Position numbers and translations under genes: made by a program. The notes below the pieces were generated by a model. It had not been told where the DNA came from and ran no database searches. It saw nothing but the letters and a program-made list of their open reading frames with translations. A stretch of DNA of 16,863 bases from an uncultured Collinsella sp. Lineage in GTDB: Bacteria > Actinomycetota > Coriobacteriia > Coriobacteriales > Coriobacteriaceae. Where the stretch lies: contig CAKUBM010000034.1 of the NCBI GenBank assembly GCA_934643145.1, forward strand, positions 1-16,863, read 5' to 3'. How positions within the stretch are numbered: the first letter of the stretch is position 1; each line of letters begins with the position of its first letter. Shown piece after piece: positions 14,936 to 16,863 of this stretch.

Positions 14936-15000
14936 AGAAAAATCATTATGCATAGAAAGTCATAATTATCATTTCGTAAACATTTCGATGAAATTAACGC
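14936..15000. other. A+T-rich stretch upstream of carA
   Basis: This stretch is unusually A+T-rich for the window. It has ATTATG (14945-14950) and CATAAT (14961-14966) as an inverted repeat with a 10-nt spacer, and ATTTCG twice (14971-14976, 14982-14987). It may hold an UP element or a transcription factor site for carA. Confidence 0.3.
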
Positions 15001-15019
15001 CATGAGGCATGCTTGCGGT

Positions 15020-15025
15020 TACAAT
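15020..15025 (+). promoter_or_regulatory. Possible -10 box of carA
   Basis: TACAAT lies 58 bases before the carA start; a -35 is not clear. Transcription would start near 15032, upstream of the whole PyrR-type site. Confidence 0.4.
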
Positions 15026-15046
15026 ACCGCGAGGCCTAACTACACA

Positions 15047-15079
15047 CCTTTAAGCCGGTCCTGTGAGACCGGGAAGGAG
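15047..15079 (+). promoter_or_regulatory. PyrR-binding RNA hairpin masking the carA ribosome binding site
   Basis: CCGGTC (15055-15060) and GACCGG (15067-15072) pair around CTGTGA, and the lower CCTT (15047-15050) pairs with AAGG (15074-15077), leaving TTAAG-type unpaired bases on the 5' side. This order, CTTTAA, GC stem, purine-rich loop, GAAGG, is the PyrR anti-antiterminator/binding loop. AAGGAG (15074-15079) is also the carA Shine-Dalgarno, five bases from the ATG. PyrR with UMP would stabilise the hairpin and block translation, as known from mycobacterial pyr leaders. No terminator follows, which fits translational control. Confidence 0.8.
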
Positions 15080-15083
15080 AATT

Positions 15084-16589
15084 ATGGCGAACAACCATAC
15101 CGCGGGCGCTGCCGCCCGCACCTTCGCGCCCAGCGAGCTTTGCCAGCGTATGCTGGCCAAAACCAGCAAGGGCACCTGCGGTCCCTGCATCCTGTATCTT
15201 GAGGATGGGACCATTTTTTATGGACGTGCATGCGGCGCCGAGGGCACCGCGACCGGCGAAGTCTGCTTCAACACCTCGCTCGAGGGCTACTTTGAGGTCA
15301 TGACCGACCCGAGTTATGCCGGCCAAATTGTAACCATGACCTATCCGCAGATCGGCAACTACGGTATCGACGAGACCGACGTCCAGTCGGCCTTCCCCGG
15401 CGACGCCGTGCGCCCTGCGAGCGCTCCGGCTATGCGCGGCATGATCGTTCGCGACATGTGCGCCACGCCTTCTAACTGGCGCTCGGCCGTCAGCGTGCCG
15501 GAGTACCTGCACGCTCACGGCATCGTCGCTATCGAGGGTGTCGACACCCGCGCTCTGGTGCGCCATCTGCGCGACAATGGTTCCAAGATGGGCATTATCT
15601 CGACCGAGATCTTCGACGTCGACGAGCTTGCCGAGCGCTTGTCCGCCGCGCCTACGCTGGTCGGCGAGAACCTGGTCAAGACCGTAAGTTGCCCCGCGCC
15701 TCACGAGTTTGTGGCCGCCGACCTGCCTGCCACGCATGACTTTGCGCTGGCTCCTGCCGCTCCTGCCCGTCACAAAGTGGTCGCCTACGACTGCGGTGTG
15801 AAGCGCGGTATTCTGGAGGGCCTGGTCCGTGCCGGCTGCGACCTCACCGTCGTGCCGTGGGATACGCCCGCCCAGCAGGTGCTCGACATGAATCCCGACG
15901 GCGTCTTTTTATCCAACGGCCCCGGCGATCCCGATGCCGTGGTGGAGACCTATGAGCAGGTGCAGCAGCTGATCGGCAAGGTGCCGGTCTTTGGCATCTG
16001 CCTTGGCCACCAGATGATCAGCTTGGCGTGCGGCGCCCAAATGGAAAAGCTTAAGTTCGGTCACCGTGGTGGCAACCAGCCGGTTATGAATCTGGTGAGC
16101 CGTTGCGTGGAGATCACCGCGCAAAACCACGGCTTTGGTCTGCTGTTCCCCAGTCTGGGCAAACTGATTCCGGAGCTTTCCGGCGGCGAGACCGAGCATG
16201 CGGCCGATGGCGACCTGCGCGCCTGGGTGCGTCGCGGCATCGCGCCAGTCGTGATGAACGAGCGCTTTGGTCGCATTCGCCTGACACATGTGAACCTCAA
16301 CGACGGCACCGCCGAGGGCATCCAGCTGCTCGACGCCCCGTGTTTCTCGGTCCAGTACCACCCCGAGGCTTCGCCTGGCCCCACCGATGCCCACTATCTC
16401 TTTACCGCCTTTACGCGACTCATGGACGGCGAGGAGAACTACCTGGACATCGACACCGCGAAGGACCGCCTGCAGGGCTGGAATTTCGCCGACGATGGTT
16501 CCGCCGTTCTACCGAACGGCGGACCGGTCGACGCTGCGGCTGCATCTGGCACATCATCTTGCCGTTCTGCTTCGGACGCGCGGGCATAA
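15084..16589 (+). CDS. carA: Carbamoyl-phosphate synthase small (glutaminase) subunit, enlarged
   Basis: A 501-residue CarA; typical ones have 360-390. It releases ammonia from glutamine for the large subunit in pyrimidine and arginine synthesis. The N-terminal CPSase domain begins at about 37 (LYLEDGTIFYGRACG) and includes NTSLEGYFEVMTDPSYAGQI. The class I amidotransferase domain has SNGPGDP, the nucleophile C306 in GICLGHQ, and H426/E428 in YHPEASPGP. The added length is in three places: about 35 residues at the N-terminus, about 34 residues after QNHGF (about 352-388), and about 50 after AFTRLMD, ending in a low-complexity Ala/Ser tail. The ATG at 15084 is set by AAGGAG; an in-frame GTG at 15063 lies in the hairpin. 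carB follows after 98 bases. Confidence 0.97.
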   Translation: MANNHTAGAAARTFAPSELCQRMLAKTSKGTCGPCILYLEDGTIFYGRACGAEGTATGEVCFNTSLEGYFEVMTDPSYAGQIVTMTYPQIGNYGIDETDVQSAFPGDAVRPASAPAMRGMIVRDMCATPSNWRSAVSVPEYLHAHGIVAIEGVDTRALVRHLRDNGSKMGIISTEIFDVDELAERLSAAPTLVGENLVKTVSCPAPHEFVAADLPATHDFALAPAAPARHKVVAYDCGVKRGILEGLVRAGCDLTVVPWDTPAQQVLDMNPDGVFLSNGPGDPDAVVETYEQVQQLIGKVPVFGICLGHQMISLACGAQMEKLKFGHRGGNQPVMNLVSRCVEITAQNHGFGLLFPSLGKLIPELSGGETEHAADGDLRAWVRRGIAPVVMNERFGRIRLTHVNLNDGTAEGIQLLDAPCFSVQYHPEASPGPTDAHYLFTAFTRLMDGEENYLDIDTAKDRLQGWNFADDGSAVLPNGGPVDAAAASGTSSCRSASDARA

Positions 16590-16639
16590 GCCCATCGCGC
16601 CCTCGCATCACGGCAACCTGATGCACCAGCTGCACCCTC

Positions 16640-16667
16640 GCTGACTTTGCCAAAACACTGAGTCAGC
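16640..16667 (+). other. Small hairpin in the carA-carB gap
   Basis: GCTGACT (16640-16646) and AGTCAGC (16661-16667) pair perfectly around a 14-nt loop, ten bases before the carB Shine-Dalgarno AGGAGGT. It has no T run and is not a terminator. It may tune carB translation or be chance. Confidence 0.35.
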
Positions 16668-16687
16668 CTCTCTAGGAGGTTTCAAAT

Positions 16688-16863
16688 ATGCCTAAACGTA
16701 CTGATATTAAGCGCATCCTCGTTATTGGTTCGGGCCCCATCGTTATTGGCCAGGCCTGCGAGTTCGACTACTCCGGCGCCCAGGCCTGCAAGGTGCTCAA
16801 GGAGGATGGCTTTGAGGTCATCCTGGTCAACTCCAATCCGGCGACCATCATGACCGACCCGGG
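16688..16863 (+). CDS. carB: Carbamoyl-phosphate synthase large subunit, 5' end only
   Basis: The first 58 codons are present and run off the window. The start [20 protein letters not shown], followed by [21 protein letters not shown] and [11 protein letters not shown], is the standard N-terminus of CarB and its first preATP-grasp fold. CarB makes carbamoyl phosphate from bicarbonate, two ATP and ammonia channelled from CarA. AGGAGGT lies eight bases before the ATG. It is the natural partner of the upstream carA and probably in the same PyrR-controlled transcript. Confidence 0.98.
   Translation, partial: MPKRTDIKRILVIGSGPIVIGQACEFDYSGAQACKVLKEDGFEVILVNSNPATIMTDP

Overview
The window looks like a chromosomal segment of a high-GC Gram-positive gut bacterium, most likely a coriobacterium such as Collinsella. 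The reasons are the GC-rich third codon positions in the housekeeping genes, an LPXTG-anchored pilin, a rpsF-ssb-rpsR-rplI-dnaB cluster followed by purA and purD, Gly/Pro/Ala-rich protein tails, and a PyrR-type RNA site in front of carA-carB. The genus is an inference from gene content and style; no database was searched.

Layout. Positions 1-1998 are the end of a surface (pilus) locus: the C-terminal membrane tail of one protein and a complete 592-residue sortase-anchored pilin, in more A+T-rich codons than the rest. A strong two-way terminator and two further hairpins separate it from two minus-strand genes: a secreted/membrane beta-helix (bactofilin-like) protein and a TRIC/YicG-type membrane channel. 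At 4210-4606 lies a tRNA island: a 65-nt imperfect palindrome, a 25-nt copy of a tRNA-Ser 3' end in inverted orientation, and two intact minus-strand tRNA-Ser genes (CGA and GGA anticodons), each with its own terminator. About 500 bases without a convincing gene follow. They hold the tRNA promoter, two DnaA-box-like words and the rpsF promoter and leader.

From 5112 to the end every gene is on the plus strand. rpsF-ssb-rpsR-rplI (ribosomal proteins S6, S18, L9 plus SSB) forms one operon closed by a terminator. Next come dnaB (replicative helicase), purA and purD (purine synthesis), a Nudix hydrolase of the ADP-ribose pyrophosphatase type, a single-chain ABC exporter with a one-TM hypothetical protein 19 bases behind it, a terminator, then carA and the start of carB. 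The first step of pyrimidine/arginine supply is probably controlled by PyrR through an RNA hairpin that hides the carA ribosome binding site.

The most intriguing unexplained element is the 180-base stretch before the ABC exporter. It holds a 98-nt nested hairpin with a perfect 14-bp base, a strong Shine-Dalgarno in its internal loop and a start codon inside a small stem, followed by a second 9-bp hairpin just before the likelier start codon. A -10-like box sits so that transcription would begin at the first base of the long hairpin. It is either a regulatory leader of unknown type or a small MITE-like insertion flanked by a short direct repeat.
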